A stretch of 64,000 nt of DNA from Fagopyrum homotropicum (GCA_033239125.1 BSWB01000003.1:32999001-33063000); one strand, 5' to 3'; counted from the stretch's first letter, positions 20,332 through 30,859 are shown. The notes: generated by a model not told the origin, from the sequence alone. Made by a program: numbers and translations.

Positions 20332-21303
20332 ATGACGATCATCAACGACAATGCAAACGGTGGTAATCGAATCAACCAACGTTTGGATAGGCTTGAAGCC
20401 CAACTAGCTGAGATATTGAGAAGGTTTCCTCTCCTTCTCTTGAACCCTCATGACAAAATACAAGGAGGTAGCAACCATGCAAACCGGAATGAACGAAGCA
20501 ACAACCATCGAGAACAAAATCTGAATAGTCGTGCCCTTGGGTCCCCGGATCGTATTCAAGCATCTCAACATGACGGCATCGAAGTCGCGAGAAGTAGTTA
20601 CCATGGTAATAAATCCGATAATCAATTTCCCAATGATGGCATGACGGATTCGAGGACGAATCCTTTTCAAGGGAAAGGGGATGATGTGATCCCCACCGGA
20701 GAAGAAATCATCGTCAATATGCCGGAACTAATTGTTTTGCCACCAACCGTCCAAGTCAAAACTCAACCGGCACCTATCGAAATCAATACTTATGTGTTGG
20801 AGATCATGCCTAAAACTGAGCCAAAACTTATTGAAATGAAACCGAAAATGCTTGCACCGAGCATGCCAAATGGAAGCCAATTTTCACTCTCTCCGGCTAA
20901 GCTGTCAGGTTTGCGCACTCTCAGTAAAACGACTATAACTGAGGCAATACTTGGAATTAAAATACCCATGAGTACTACTTTGAAAGGTATTTTCAATATC
21001 TACAACTTTCTAGTTTACTCAAAGTCGATATTGCAAGAGGAAGAGGGTGAAAATGACCCTACATTGCAGCAAGTACGGTACTTGTATGGATTGTTGGACA
21101 AGATCATGCATGGAGGCATGAAAGATGGTTATACAAAACATATGCACGTCCTACCATACATATTTCATGCAGCATACCATGCTCATATTATTCATATATT
21201 ATGCATGAATTTATGTATTGATCATGTGAAGGTCAACATGTCAACATTCAATCAAACATTAAAGGCATCTTCACACACATACATTGAATGGAGGCCAAGG
21301 TAG
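20332..21303 (+). CDS. Element I ORF, copy 2 (323 aa)
   Basis: Same product and layout as the copy at 18694-19665, starting at the ATG at 20332 and ending inside the third LTR. The one coding-region substitution I saw (near 21261, GAA versus AAA at this codon position) lies in the LTR-encoded tail and changes the frame in no way. Function is unknown. Confidence 0.6.
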   Translation: MTIINDNANGGNRINQRLDRLEAQLAEILRRFPLLLLNPHDKIQGGSNHANRNERSNNHREQNLNSRALGSPDRIQASQHDGIEVARSSYHGNKSDNQFPNDGMTDSRTNPFQGKGDDVIPTGEEIIVNMPELIVLPPTVQVKTQPAPIEINTYVLEIMPKTEPKLIEMKPKMLAPSMPNGSQFSLSPAKLSGLRTLSKTTITEAILGIKIPMSTTLKGIFNIYNFLVYSKSILQEEEGENDPTLQQVRYLYGLLDKIMHGGMKDGYTKHMHVLPYIFHAAYHAHIIHILCMNLCIDHVKVNMSTFNQTLKASSHTYIEWRPR

Positions 21304-21924
21304 TTCAATGGTCTTCTTCTCCTTCAATATGGACGTCCAAGACTTGATTAGACCATCCTTGATGTGTTGTCCAAGTGAAGAGAATAGGATCCAAGAGTCA
21401 TCTTTGATTAAAGGTCAAATGTGGCCATTTATGTGTTTCAATTTCCTAGAAAAACTCTTGAATTTCTTGCATTTCCTTTTGATAAACCTTTGATATTTCT
21501 AGCACTTAATTAGGGAGTTTTTAGGCTGAGTTTTGTGGCTATATAAAGCCTTGTATCCTCCCATTGTAAGAGAAGTGAAGTTAAATGAAGTAAGTTAGCC
21601 TTTGTGCTTTCAAAGTTGTTGTTTGCTTTAAAACAAAACCCGAATTCTAGGTGAGATGCTTAGTTTTCAAACATCTAGGTGAGATGCTTAGGTGGTTCTA
21701 AGGTGAGAGGCCGAGGGACAAAGGTTCGAACCCCAAAGTGAGATTCCGAGGGTAGTTCGTTCGAGTTGAGGGATTCCCAAAGTGAGAGGCCGAGGGAATT
21801 TGCTCTTCATATCCAAAAACACAAAATCCAAAAAAAAAAGAGAGAGTTCCATTTCATCGATTCCAATCCGATTGTGAACTTGTGCCGGTGGATCCTAGTG
21901 TTCGAATCGAGTTCGATCACATCA
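20682..21924 (+). repeat. Element I LTR copy 3
   Basis: Differs from copies 1 and 2 at two places I could see (near 21261 and near 21415). It ends ATCACATCA and is followed by the second CTTAG. Confidence 0.93.
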
Positions 21925-21929
21925 CTTAG

Positions 21930-22379
21930 GTGGAGTGTTAGTTTGAGGTTATAGTTCTTTTCCTTAATTCCTTGAGACTTACCCGGTAATAGGAGTTACG
22001 GTTTGGGATTAGTGAGTAGTGAGACTTACCCGGTGATCTATTCCACTTTAGAAACACCTTCCCTTATCAAAATCTCAGCTTTGTCCGCTTATCTTTAGAT
22101 CTTGAGTTGGAACCACAACTAGATGCTTTAATCCCTAGAATTGCATATTTTTTCTTAATTGACTTTTTATCATCTTTGATTGTTTTAATCGCTTTTGTGG
22201 TTAGTAATTACATAGACTACCTATACTTGCTTAGGTTTCACCTAAGTCCCTGAGATCGACACCCCGGAATTTCTTGCTTTTACTACGATTGACCCGTACA
22301 CTGCGGGTTCGCATCCTTGTTTTAAGCATACATCTTGGGTTATAAATTTAAAGCTTGCACACACCATTTGCAGCGAACA
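21930..22379 (+). repeat. Element A 3' LTR, second part
   Basis: Continues the A LTR after element I: two leader words GAGACTTACCCGG (21974 and 22021 area), the GACCCGTACACTGCGGG block, and the end GCGAACA at 22379, followed by the duplication ACACT (22380-22384). Confidence 0.92.
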
Positions 22380-22384
22380 ACACT

Positions 22385-23718
22385 CATGATCTTGGGTATA
22401 CAAACAAAGGAACCATCGGGTAAGTCTCATCCTAGGCTTACGTTGAACCATGAATGGTATAACAATGATAGGATTTGGCAAACTGAAACTTTCCACTCAG
22501 ATAAGGATCAGGAAAGGGCTCACCTCGTTCAGTTATATTCCATCCCCGCCGAGATGTTCAATGACTGGCCGAGGTGATCTACGGTTAACGTAAAGGCTCG
22601 AGCTTTCAGGTTCCACTGGATTAAAGGATCATTCTATCATTGTCTTTCCCATAACTTTCAGCCAATCACCCTAGAATCGCATAAAAAACTTAGCCAACAA
22701 TCATCATGATAACAATAATCAAATATATGAGAAAGGCATCAATATTCAAAGAAGAAAGCCTTAACACAAAGGTTTCAATAACTGAATCAAATAATCAAAC
22801 AAAAATCAGCGTACCTCAACCACAAATCAAAAAAGACAACAAACCAAACCAAACTATGAAAATCTTACAAACTCCCTTTAAAGCCAACTTCAAAACTTGA
22901 TTCCTTCCTTCCTTGAACTTCAACCTTCAAAACTTCCTTCAACTTTCTTCAAACTTCCTTCGGAGAATGGGTGATCCGGAGATTATCCAAGGGTGATCCG
23001 AAGATGGTTGAATTCCAAAAAATCAGCATCTATATATAGGAGAATTATGTTCCAAAGATAATATATCTTAAAAGATAATTTCCTTAAAAATATATTCATA
23101 TCGTCCAAAATATATCAGCCAACAAGATATGCTTCCTTCCAGAAATCCATCCAAAAATATGTGATATTCACTTTCCAAAAATTGAAGATCTCAGCCAAAG
23201 ATAAAGATCTCGTGTCCCGTCATCACTTCGCCTCGGTCTAGTCGGTCCTGAAGATCACCTCGGTCGAGGTGATACTGTAGCCAACCTCGGTCTAGGTGAC
23301 ACTGAAGAACACCTCGGTCTATGTGACATTGAAGAACACCTCGGTCTAGGTGACATAGAAGAACACCTCGGTCTAGGTGATCCTGTAGCCAACCTAGGTG
23401 AATCTCAACTACGTATAAATCTCTCTAATCTGGTCCAAAATCAATCTTCCATCTCATTTCCATGGTTCATGAGCCTTACTTGTAGCTCCTGAAAGCTCTA
23501 GAATGTAGCTCCAATGACTCCTTAGCTTCCTTAGCTCTATTTCGGTCCAAAACGTGACATTTTCCCTAAAATTACAACAAAACTAGGTGTAGACCTTGAT
23601 TCCCGCAAAGGTAGACAAAACAACAATATAATCAAATAATATACATCCATACATGAATATTTATGAAGATAAAACGTCTAAACCAACCCCAAAATATAGG
23701 CTATAATACATGTTATCA
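22385..23718 (-). repeat. Element B 5' LTR, U3-side part
   Basis: Continues from 7138 after removal of element A; the minus-strand LTR start TGATAACATG is at 23718. A TATA-like TATATATA is at 23031-23038. Four tandem 27-bp units, each with CGGTCTAGG or CGGTCTATG, start at 23288, 23315, 23342 and 23369; the 3' LTR has two. This accounts for 54 extra bases. Confidence 0.88.
23031..23038 (-). promoter_or_regulatory. TATA box of element B 5' LTR
   Basis: TATATATA, 680 bases into the LTR on the minus strand. The 3' LTR has a weaker ATATAGG at the equivalent place (about 3089). Confidence 0.55.
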
Positions 23719-23723
23719 CTATT

Positions 23724-23841
23724 CCGATGAAATAACTCGATAAAGCATAAAACGTCCCGAACATGTGCAAAACCATGCAATGAATGAATATATAAACTAC
23801 CTAAAAGAGTGTCTAAACTGGTGTCATAAATCACGTCATCA
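23724..23841 (-). repeat. Element C 3' LTR, U3 start
   Basis: Continues from 1892 after element B and its duplicated CTATT (23719-23723). The minus-strand LTR starts TGATGACG at 23841, next to C's polypurine tract. Confidence 0.8.
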
Positions 23842-24188
23842 AAATACCCCATACTTATCGCTTGCTCATCCTTGAGCAAGGTTCAAATGTAGGCTACGAG
23901 ATGGCGTGAATTATGAATGCAAAAAAACAGAAAATCTTTTTGGAAATGTGCTTCAAGTCTAGATCACCTTCATAGTTATGTTTCATGGCAATGGATGAGC
24001 AATCATGCATCAATAGAATAGAGGCACAAAAAGACGATCACACTTAACTCGAAAACATGTATGAAAGGAAAAAATGAGAATACTAAGATGATCATGAAAA
24101 AAATCCAATCTAGATCACTAAGTCAAACACATAAGCAAATACGTCACAAGGACTTAGGAAAGAAGAGGCCAAGACACGTGATGATAGG
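23842..24188 (-). other. Element C 3' end of internal region, beside D
   Basis: On the minus strand AAGTATGGGGTATTT precedes the C LTR, and a perfect hairpin with arms CTTGCTCA/TGAGCAAG and loop AGGA is at 23880-23861. The remainder, to the insertion point of D (duplication ATAGG, 24184-24188), is noncoding and matches the corresponding parts of the A, B and E 3' regions. Confidence 0.72.
23861..23880 (-). promoter_or_regulatory. C terminal hairpin
   Basis: A perfect 8-bp stem with a four-base loop (TCCT on the plus strand, AGGA on the transcribed strand) lies 20 bases from the LTR. The stem differs from E (CTTGCTTG/CAAGCAAG) at the closing pair by a compensated change. Confidence 0.75.
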
Positions 24189-26015
24189 TGATAACAAGAT
24201 TTATGACTTAGGATTAGGTAATCATTTAGATAGATTTGTAACTCATTCATGCACGTTTTGGCATTGGTTCATGACGTCTTCGCTCAATTCATGCACATTT
24301 CTAGAAAAGACGTCTACACTACCTTTTATCGGTTTTGTAGGTAATTCGGGGATCTATTGGACGTTAATCGATACATTTGAGGGCCAAGCCTCATGATGGT
24401 ACACATCCAAAGCCTTGGAGGAGCATAATTGGAGCAACAAAAGACACAAAGACCACTATTGGTGCAAGCAATGGAGCAACTCATGGCTAGACGATCATAG
24501 CATGCTTCTGTTGAAGAAAATCGACCTACACCCAGAAAAATCGGCCGATTTTTTCCTCTGGGTCGATTTTTGGGCCTTTGACAGCTTAAGCCACATGTCC
24601 CACGATCTCTTGTCCGGCCTTGCTCTTGGTGGAGAATATAAGTGGTCCTTCAAAGCTGTTGCTGGCTCTCTCCCATTCATTCTCCTCCTCTCCAACATCC
24701 TCTAGCATCTTCCCAAAGAGTCTTCCAATTGGGAGCTCTCTTCAAGACACCCTTGTGGGTGTTCTTGAGGGAGATTAGTGTAGATTTCAATTTCATAGTG
24801 AGATTTGAGTGATTTTTGTGAAGAAGCTTGTTGAAGGTTGAAGATCCGACTTGGAGCTACATTTGGTGTGTTGAAAGACTTGTTTTGAGCTCAAATCTAG
24901 CTAAGTTTCATTGCTTTCATTTCCTTACTTCATCTTCTTGCTATGGATTCTATGTATGTTTGTATGGTGATTTTAGATCTTGAAATGCATGTTATTGGCC
25001 AGTTTGTTGTGATTCTGGAGTGATGGATTGATGGTTTTAGCTTGGGTGATGATAGAATGGACTTATATGTTAGTTTAGGTTGATTTGTATGCACGAAACC
25101 CATTCCAGAAGGAAAAATCGGGCTGTTCTTCAGTTAAATCGGCCGATTTTTCCATGATCCACCCGATTTTCCTCTCTGTTGCTCTTTAATTGATGAATTT
25201 GTATGCTAGGGTGTTAGGTTGTTGAAATCCTAGTGTGTATTAAGCTTAATTTAGCTTAGGATCACCTAATGCTATCAACCTAAGTGAGGGAAGAGATCTA
25301 CCCGATGATTTCCGATCTTAGATACCTAAGATGATGAATTCTAGGTAGTAGTGAGCCTCACAAGCCGCTATTGGATTGAGTGTGCTAGGATTATTACTTG
25401 AGACTTACTTTTTCCGAGACTTACCCGGTAAGGAGAGGTTTGCCCCTTAAGTAGTGTCCGGTTTGTGTAGAATTCCCAACTTTACCTCCTTGAGACTTAC
25501 CCGGTGATAGGAGTTTGGTGCGGGATTAGTGAAGCATGAGACTTACCCGGTAATTGCTTCCATTAGAGAAACACCCTTTCCCAACACCGCAGCCTTGTCC
25601 TTAGAATCTTTAGAACCTTGAGTCCAATTCCATAACCGGAAATCTTGACCTCTAGAATCCACTTTTCTCTCTTTGATCACATAGTTTGTGCTTGCGTTAC
25701 TTGTTTGTTTTCGTTGATTTGTTAGCATAGTTGATTGTTCATTTTGCATGAATTGTGATCCTTGATTGATCACCTAAAAACCCACCAAAAACATTTAGAT
25801 TTTCATTTCTTTATTTCTTTCTCTTTTCTTAGACTAGATTTGCACTATCTTTGATCATTGAATGACTTGATTTCGCCTCAGTCCTTGTGTTCGACCTCGG
25901 AATACTTTCCTTTCTACAAAACGACCCGTACACTGCGGGTTTCGCTAGGTAGTTTAGGATTTTAGTTCGAGTTTATAAATGTAAAGCTTTTTGTGCTACT
26001 AATCCTAGCGTAACA
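24189..26015 (+). repeat. Element D 5' LTR
   Basis: TGATAACAAG to CGTAACA. AATCGGCCGATT occurs at 24539-24550 and 25137-25148; leader words GAGACTTACCCGG start at 25416, 25492 and 25538. Open frames inside it (such as 24415-24705) recur unchanged in the 3' LTR and have no coding support. Confidence 0.92.
24637..24642 (+). promoter_or_regulatory. TATA box of element D
   Basis: TATAAG in GAATATAAGTGG; the same at 29477-29482 in the 3' LTR. In H this position reads GTAAAAAAG, with no clear TATA. Confidence 0.55.
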
Positions 26016-26021
26016 AGTTTT

Positions 26022-26039
26022 TGGCGCCGTTGCCGGGGA
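26022..26039 (+). promoter_or_regulatory. Primer-binding site, tRNA-Asp (D)
   Basis: TGGCGCCGTTGCCGGGGA, a full 18-base match to the tRNA-Asp complement, six bases after the LTR. Confidence 0.9.
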
Positions 26040-26132
26040 CTAGATCTAGATTGAGTCATTTGATTTTGATTGCTTTTAGTGTTTATCTTTCTTGTTACTT
26101 TTGATCTTGTGTGTTTTTGTCTTTGCCTTTTC

Positions 26133-27209
26133 ATGTTTGCCATGGACGGATTGTACCTCCAAGACGACCTTGACAACATGGAGTATGAGGAGTGGATGGA
26201 AAGCCAAGATCTAGGACCTCTCCATGATGAGTTTGAGTATTGGGAGGAGTTTAATGCCTATCATGAGTCCCATGATCAAGCTCACATGACTACATTGCCT
26301 TATGTGGAACCTCACCATCAACCTCACAATGATCGATTGGAGTCAATGCTAGAAGAAATGTTGAGGAAGATGGATGATCTAGAAAGCAACCTTGCTTCCA
26401 TTTCTAGTTCCCACATGGAGCTTGAAGCGGAAGTATGTCATCAAGAGGAGGTTCACTATGAGGAGATCCAAGAATTGCCCGATTCAACCATAACCAATAG
26501 AAGCCTTGAGGAAGAGTTGAATGAAGCTCGAGAGCAATTGTGGCTAAGGGATTTGGCCCTGAAGGAAGAAAGGAGATTGAATACCGAGAGAGAAGAACAA
26601 ATGAGGAGGGAGATTGAGGAGATTAGGAATGCTCTTATGCTAGGAGATCCTACCATCCTTCAAGGCTTACCTCCACCTCCTTCACCTTTGGAGGAGTGCA
26701 ATGAAGTATTCTCACCCCCGGTCATCCTTGCCATCAACCCCGGAACCACACTTGAAGAGCTCACGAGGGAGAGCCCTAAGCTAACCTCAACTCCTTCCAA
26801 TCCCTCCTTGCTTGCCCGGAGTACACACGAAGATTGGAGCCCCTTTCCTAAGGAGTTTCCCATGTTGAATGATGGAGGCAAGCATGATGGATCCATGATG
26901 GTTATGGAGCACCTCAATGAAGAACTCTTTCCAAGAACCGGCCTATTTTGGATCATAGAGGATGAGGATGACAAGCATCTCACCGGTATGACCGCGGAGT
27001 ACCAATTGTCTAAGTATGGGGTAGCACCTATGGTTGCAACTCCACACTATCATCAAAGGAGCGGTGATGAAAGAGTCTACTACTCACCGGTGAAGAGAGA
27101 ACTTAAAGCTTATTTGGGCATCAAGTGGCCCTTGCTTGTCATCATGGATGCCGGAAGGCGATGGTTGCTTGGACTCCTCAAGCAAACCATGGTATTCGAG
27201 GTGGATTGA
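26133..27209 (+). CDS. Element D chimeric ORF: acidic domain, gag coiled coil, integrase remnant
   Basis: ATGs at 26133 and 26142 are in frame; the second (GCCATGG) has the better context. The frame is also open upstream to 26070. Residues 1-130 are acidic, rich in Glu, Asp, Tyr and His, and unlike anything I recognise. A coiled coil follows (EEELNEAREQLWLRDL to REIEEIRNALM) that aligns with the gag N-terminus of H (DEALEQIRLRDELLEEERRL). After a Pro-rich linker the end (LSKYGVAPMVATPHYHQRSG) matches the integrase core around KYGVTHKVATPYHPQTSG, but no DDE residues remain. B has the same layout and begins its integrase part at the same residue. Possible role: a truncated gag-like partner or interfering protein. 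Confidence 0.62.
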   Translation: MFAMDGLYLQDDLDNMEYEEWMESQDLGPLHDEFEYWEEFNAYHESHDQAHMTTLPYVEPHHQPHNDRLESMLEEMLRKMDDLESNLASISSSHMELEAEVCHQEEVHYEEIQELPDSTITNRSLEEELNEAREQLWLRDLALKEERRLNTEREEQMRREIEEIRNALMLGDPTILQGLPPPPSPLEECNEVFSPPVILAINPGTTLEELTRESPKLTSTPSNPSLLARSTHEDWSPFPKEFPMLNDGGKHDGSMMVMEHLNEELFPRTGLFWIIEDEDDKHLTGMTAEYQLSKYGVAPMVATPHYHQRSGDERVYYSPVKRELKAYLGIKWPLLVIMDAGRRWLLGLLKQTMVFEVD

Positions 27210-27255
27210 CACATCCTCGGAGTTTGGTCAAGCTAATGACCTTAAAGAAGCGCTT

Positions 27256-27273
27256 AATGGGAGGCAACCCATT
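27256..27273 (+). promoter_or_regulatory. D post-integrase hairpin (AGGCAA loop)
   Basis: AATGGG and CCCATT pair perfectly over six bases around AGGCAA, preceded by AAGCGCTT. Compared with B and G the second pair differs on both sides. Confidence 0.68.
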
Positions 27274-27755
27274 GGTACATGTCTTTCCCTTTTATTTTTG
27301 TTGTTTTTGTTTGATTTTGCTTTTGGTGTGCTTTGTTTTTCTTTTGTGTTTTTGGGTGCTAGATCTTGTTGATTGTCATGAGTTATGAGATGTTGGAGGT
27401 CATGTGAAAGCCTCATGAACCAGTTGAAGGTACAAGATCCAAGCAATGGACGAGGAGGAAATCACCCAGAAAAATCGACCCGTTCTTCAGACAGATCGGC
27501 CGATTTTCCTGAGCAATGGGGCGATTTTTCCTCTGTATAAAGGAAGGTGATGATCTCCAATCAAGCAAGGGTGGAGCGGACTTGGAACTTGGACGGCTTG
27601 CGGTGCCAAGCGCGGGTTCCGACACAATAACGAACATCAAGAGCTCTCTACCATCCTTGATCGATCATCCACCATCATCATTCAATGTGAACCGAAATAC
27701 CAAGCATCACCAATTTTACATTGTGAGGACTCTCTTTCACTTCTTTATTTAGTCT

Positions 27756-27775
27756 ACACATTAGGGACAATGTGT
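27756..27775 (+). promoter_or_regulatory. D internal hairpin before second AAGTATGGGG tract
   Basis: ACACATT and AATGTGT pair around AGGGAC; AAGTATGGGGTGGGG follows five bases later at 27780. C, E and F have equivalents with different stems. Confidence 0.65.
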
Positions 27776-28988
27776 TTCTAAGTATGGGGTGGGGTTTTCA
27801 TGATCACTTGCATGATTAGCATCTAGGATAGTTTAATTTTGTCACATGTTTCATTATGTCTTGCATTGTACATACATATTTCGAAAAATCCAAAAAATTC
27901 AGAAAATTTTAAAAATTTTAGTGCTTCTAAGGCTTGGATATGACCCTAATGATTGAACCTTGTCTTGTGGATTGGCTATGGATGGCCTTATGTGTTAAAT
28001 TGATGAATGTATATGTGGACTTGAAGTACTTCTCTTGAAACCATAAATGATTTGTGATCATGAATGTTTGCCTTGATTGAATTGAGTATTGAAAGTCGAA
28101 ATTGCATGCTAGTTCTTGCACATCAATTATGAGTGATTAAGGCAATTCATTTTCCTCTACTTCTCATCTTGATCATGTTGTTTGAGCACCTCAATTGATG
28201 ATATAAATTGACCTCTTTTGACCCATCCGGGAATAGGAGCATGATAGTGTGTTGATGTGTGTGAAAAGCAAGTGTGGGGTGATGTTGTTGATGAAAGAAT
28301 GATGTGAATGAAATGCTGAAATTGTTGTGAAAGTGTAGACAAAAATATAGGTTTGGGGACGTTGGTTTAAATGACAAGTAACTCGGTACACTTCACATAA
28401 TCGGGTGTTGGTGCCTTGCCAAAGTCAAATAAACCGATAGTCCTAACGAGCTTTGGTATGTGTGCCCGGTATGGATGCATCTCGAAAAATAGAAAAAACC
28501 TGAGAATGGCTAATCACCGAGGTTTCGGCTTTTGTACACCAATGCCATTGTCTCAAAAATAAAAGAAAGAAAAGAAAATGAAAAATATACACTTGAGGGA
28601 AGTTGATAAGAAATGTGAAGTTGTGGTTGTTTAGTTCCTTTCCCGGATTAGCATCACATAGCCTAGAAAATTCCCGCCTAATCACAACGTTTCTCGGCCT
28701 TCTATTTCACAAGTCCTTATGACCTACTTGCATGTGTGTAAGACTAAGTGATTTAGATTGGATATACTCATGATCATCTTGACTTCTTCGTCTTTACATT
28801 TCATTGCATGCTATCAAGTTAAGTACAATTGTCTTTCCATGCTTTCATTTATTTGATACATAATTGCTTGTCCATTACCATGAAACATGACTATGAAGGT
28901 GATCCAATATTAGAAGCACAACTCCAAAAAGATTTTGCCATTTTTCTGCATACATAAATCATGTCATCTCTTAGTCTATAGTTGGGAA

Positions 28989-29028
28989 TTTGCTCGGGGA
29001 CGAGCAAACCTTAAGTATGGGGTATTTT
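28989..29028 (+). promoter_or_regulatory. D terminal hairpin and polypurine tract
   Basis: TTTGCTCG and CGAGCAAA form a perfect 8-bp stem around GGGA (28989-29008), followed by AAGTATGGGGTATTTT up to the LTR start at 29029. Confidence 0.78.
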
Positions 29029-30854
29029 TGATAACAAGATTTATGACTTAGGATTAGGTAATCATTTAGATAGATTTGTCACTCATTCATGCACGTTTTG
29101 GCATTGGTTCATGACGTCTTCGCTCAATTCATGCACATTTCTAGAAAAGACGTCTACATTACCTTTTATCGGTTTTGTAGGTAATTCGGGGATCTATTGG
29201 ACGTTAATCGATACATTTGAGGGCCAAGCCTCATGATGATACACATCCAAAGCCTTGGAGGAGCATAATTGGAGCAACAAAAGACACAAAGACCACTATT
29301 GGTGCAAGCAATGGAGCAACTCATGGCTAGACGATTATAGCATGCTTCTGTTGAAGAAAATCGACCTACACCCAGGAAAATCGGCCGATTTTTTCCTCTG
29401 GATCGATTTTTGGGCCTTTGACAGCTTAAGCCACGTGTCCCACGATCTCTTGTCCGGCCTTGCTCTTGGTGGAGAATATAAGTGGTCCTTCAAAGTTGTT
29501 GCTGGCTCTCTCCCATTCATTCTCCTCCTCTCTAACATCCTCTAGCATCTTCCCAAAGAGTCTTCCAATTGGGAGCTCTCTTCAAGACACCCTTGTGGGT
29601 GTTCTTGAGGGAGATTAGTGTAGATTTCAATTTCATGGTGAGATTTGAGTGATTTTTGTGAAGAAGCTTGTTGAAGGTTGAAGATCCGACTTGGAGCTAC
29701 ATTTGGTGTGTTGAAAGACTTGTTTTGAGCTCAAATCTAGCTAAGTTTTATTGCTTTCATTTCCTTACTTCATCTTCTTGCTATGGATTCCATGTATGCT
29801 TGTATGGTGATTTTAGATCTTGAAATGCATGTTATTGGCTAGTTTGTTGTGATTCTGGAGTAATGGATTGATGGTTATAGCTTGGGTGATGATAGAATGG
29901 ACTTATATGTTAGTTTAGGATGATTTGTATGCACGAAACCCATTCCAGAAGGAAAATCGGGCCGTTCTTCAGTTAAATCGGCCGATTTTTCCATGATCCA
30001 CCCGATTTTCCTCTATGTTGCTCTTTAATTGATGAATCTGTATGCTAGGGTGTTAGGTTGTTGAAATCCTAGTGTTTATTAAGCTTAATTTAGCTTAGGA
30101 TCACCTAATGCTATCAACCTAAGTGAGGGAAGAGATCTACCCGATGATTTCCGATCTTAGATACCTAAGATGATGAATTCTAGGTAGTAGTGAGCCTCAC
30201 AAGCCGCTATTGGATTGAGTGTGCTAGGATTATTACTTGAGACTTACTTTTTCCGAGACTTACCCGGTAAGGAGAGGTTTGCCCCTTAAGTAGTGTCCGG
30301 TTTGTGTAGAATTCCCAACTTTACCTCCTTGAGACTTACCCGGTGATAGGAGTTTGGTGCGGGATTAGTGAAGCATGAGACTTACCTGGTAATTGCTTCC
30401 ATTAGAGAAACACCCTTTCCCAACACCGCAGCCTTGTCCTTAGAATCTTTAGAACCTTGAGTCCAATGCCATAACCGGAAATCTTGACCTCTAGAATCCA
30501 CTTTTCTCTCTTTGATCACATAGTTTGTGCTTGCGTTACTTGTTTGTTTTCGTTGATTTGTTAGCATAGTTGATTGTTCATTTTGCATGAATTGTGATCC
30601 TTGATTGATCACCTAAAAACCCACCAAAAACATTTAGATTTTCATTTCTTTATTTCTTTCTCTTTTCTTAGACTAGATTTGCACTATCTTTGATCATTGA
30701 ATGACTTGATTTCGCCTCAGTCCTTGTGTTCGACCTCGGAATACTTTCCTTTCTATAAAACGACCCGTACACTGCGGGTTTCGCTAGGTAGTTTAGGATT
30801 TTAGTTCGAGTTTATAAATGTAAAGCTTTTTGTGCTACTAATCCTAGCGTAACA
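29029..30854 (+). repeat. Element D 3' LTR
   Basis: TGATAACAAG to CGTAACA, near-identical to the 5' LTR, with AATCGGCCGATT at 29379-29390 and 29976-29987. It is followed by ATAGG (30855-30859). Confidence 0.92.
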
Positions 30855-30859
30855 ATAGG

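Larger units (their letters stand above)
17406..21924 (+). mobile_element. Element I: three-LTR tandem of a short non-autonomous retrotransposon
   Basis: The structure is LTR (17406-18648), internal (18649-19043), LTR (19044-20286), internal (20287-20681), LTR (20682-21924): a 1638-bp period. The whole array has one duplication, CTTAG, at 17401-17405 and 21925-21929, so it behaves as a single insertion. LTRs are 1243 bp with 9-bp terminal inverted repeats (TGATGTGAT/ATCACATCA). Each internal part is only 395 bp with an initiator-Met primer site and a polypurine tract. I noticed only two substitutions, both in the third LTR, so this is very recent. No PR, RT or IN is encoded. It resembles TRIM or TR-GAG elements but has unusually long LTRs. 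Confidence 0.93.
7139..22379 (+). mobile_element. Element A: Athila-type element lacking RT and RNase H
   Basis: 5' LTR 7139-8888, tRNA-Asp primer site 8896-8913, gag, protease, integrase, ORF3, polypurine tract and 3' LTR (16105-17405 plus 21930-22379). The duplication ACACT flanks it exactly (7134-7138, 22380-22384). Protease-linker sequence passes directly into sequence preceding integrase: no RT or RNase H is present. G has the same junction, so the loss predates both insertions. The LTRs are 1750 and 1751 bp once I is removed and differ at scattered positions, so it is moderately young, but its genes carry several nonsense and frameshift changes. Confidence 0.9.
1893..23718 (-). mobile_element. 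Element B: non-autonomous Athila-like element
   Basis: Two minus-strand LTRs flank a short internal region (about 3719-6667). The duplication CTATT at 1888-1892 and 23719-23723 is exact. The 5' LTR is split by element A. The terminal ~75 bases of the 5' LTR and the primer-binding site are missing; in their place a 28-base word is duplicated (6614-6665 region). The only ORF has 350 codons; gag, PR and RT are absent. The 3' noncoding modules are kept. LTR sequence places B near A and G, so one of their relatives may have supplied proteins in trans (inference). Confidence 0.88.
27210..29028 (+). other. Element D 3' noncoding region
   Basis: It holds the post-integrase hairpin AATGGG-AGGCAA-CCCATT (27256-27273), a long pyrimidine tract, AATCGG words (27470-27535 with GATCGGCCGATT at 27494), an internal hairpin (27756-27775) followed by AAGTATGGGG, the conserved 3' block (about 28372-28550), then the terminal hairpin (28989-29008) and AAGTATGGGGTATTT next to the 3' LTR. 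No coding signal. Confidence 0.75.
24189..30854 (+). mobile_element. Element D: non-autonomous Athila-like element
   Basis: LTRs 24189-26015 (1827 bp) and 29029-30854 (1826 bp) flank 3.0 kb of internal DNA; the duplication ATAGG is at 24184-24188 and 30855-30859. A perfect tRNA-Asp primer site and polypurine tract are present, but only one 359-379 codon ORF. The LTR backbone is close to that of H, which has a full gag-pol frame, so an H-type element is the likely helper (inference). LTRs are very similar, so it is fairly recent. Confidence 0.92.

Noticed and set aside
17406..21924. 1638-bp tandem array as satellite DNA
   Set aside because: Single target duplication, TG...CA boundaries, primer sites and polypurine tracts in each unit show it is a tandem retrotransposon, not a satellite.
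24415..24705. Open frame of 96 codons, repeated at 29255-29545, as a gene pair
   Set aside because: The two are the same position in the D LTR pair; no protein similarity that I recognise and identity is explained by LTR duplication.
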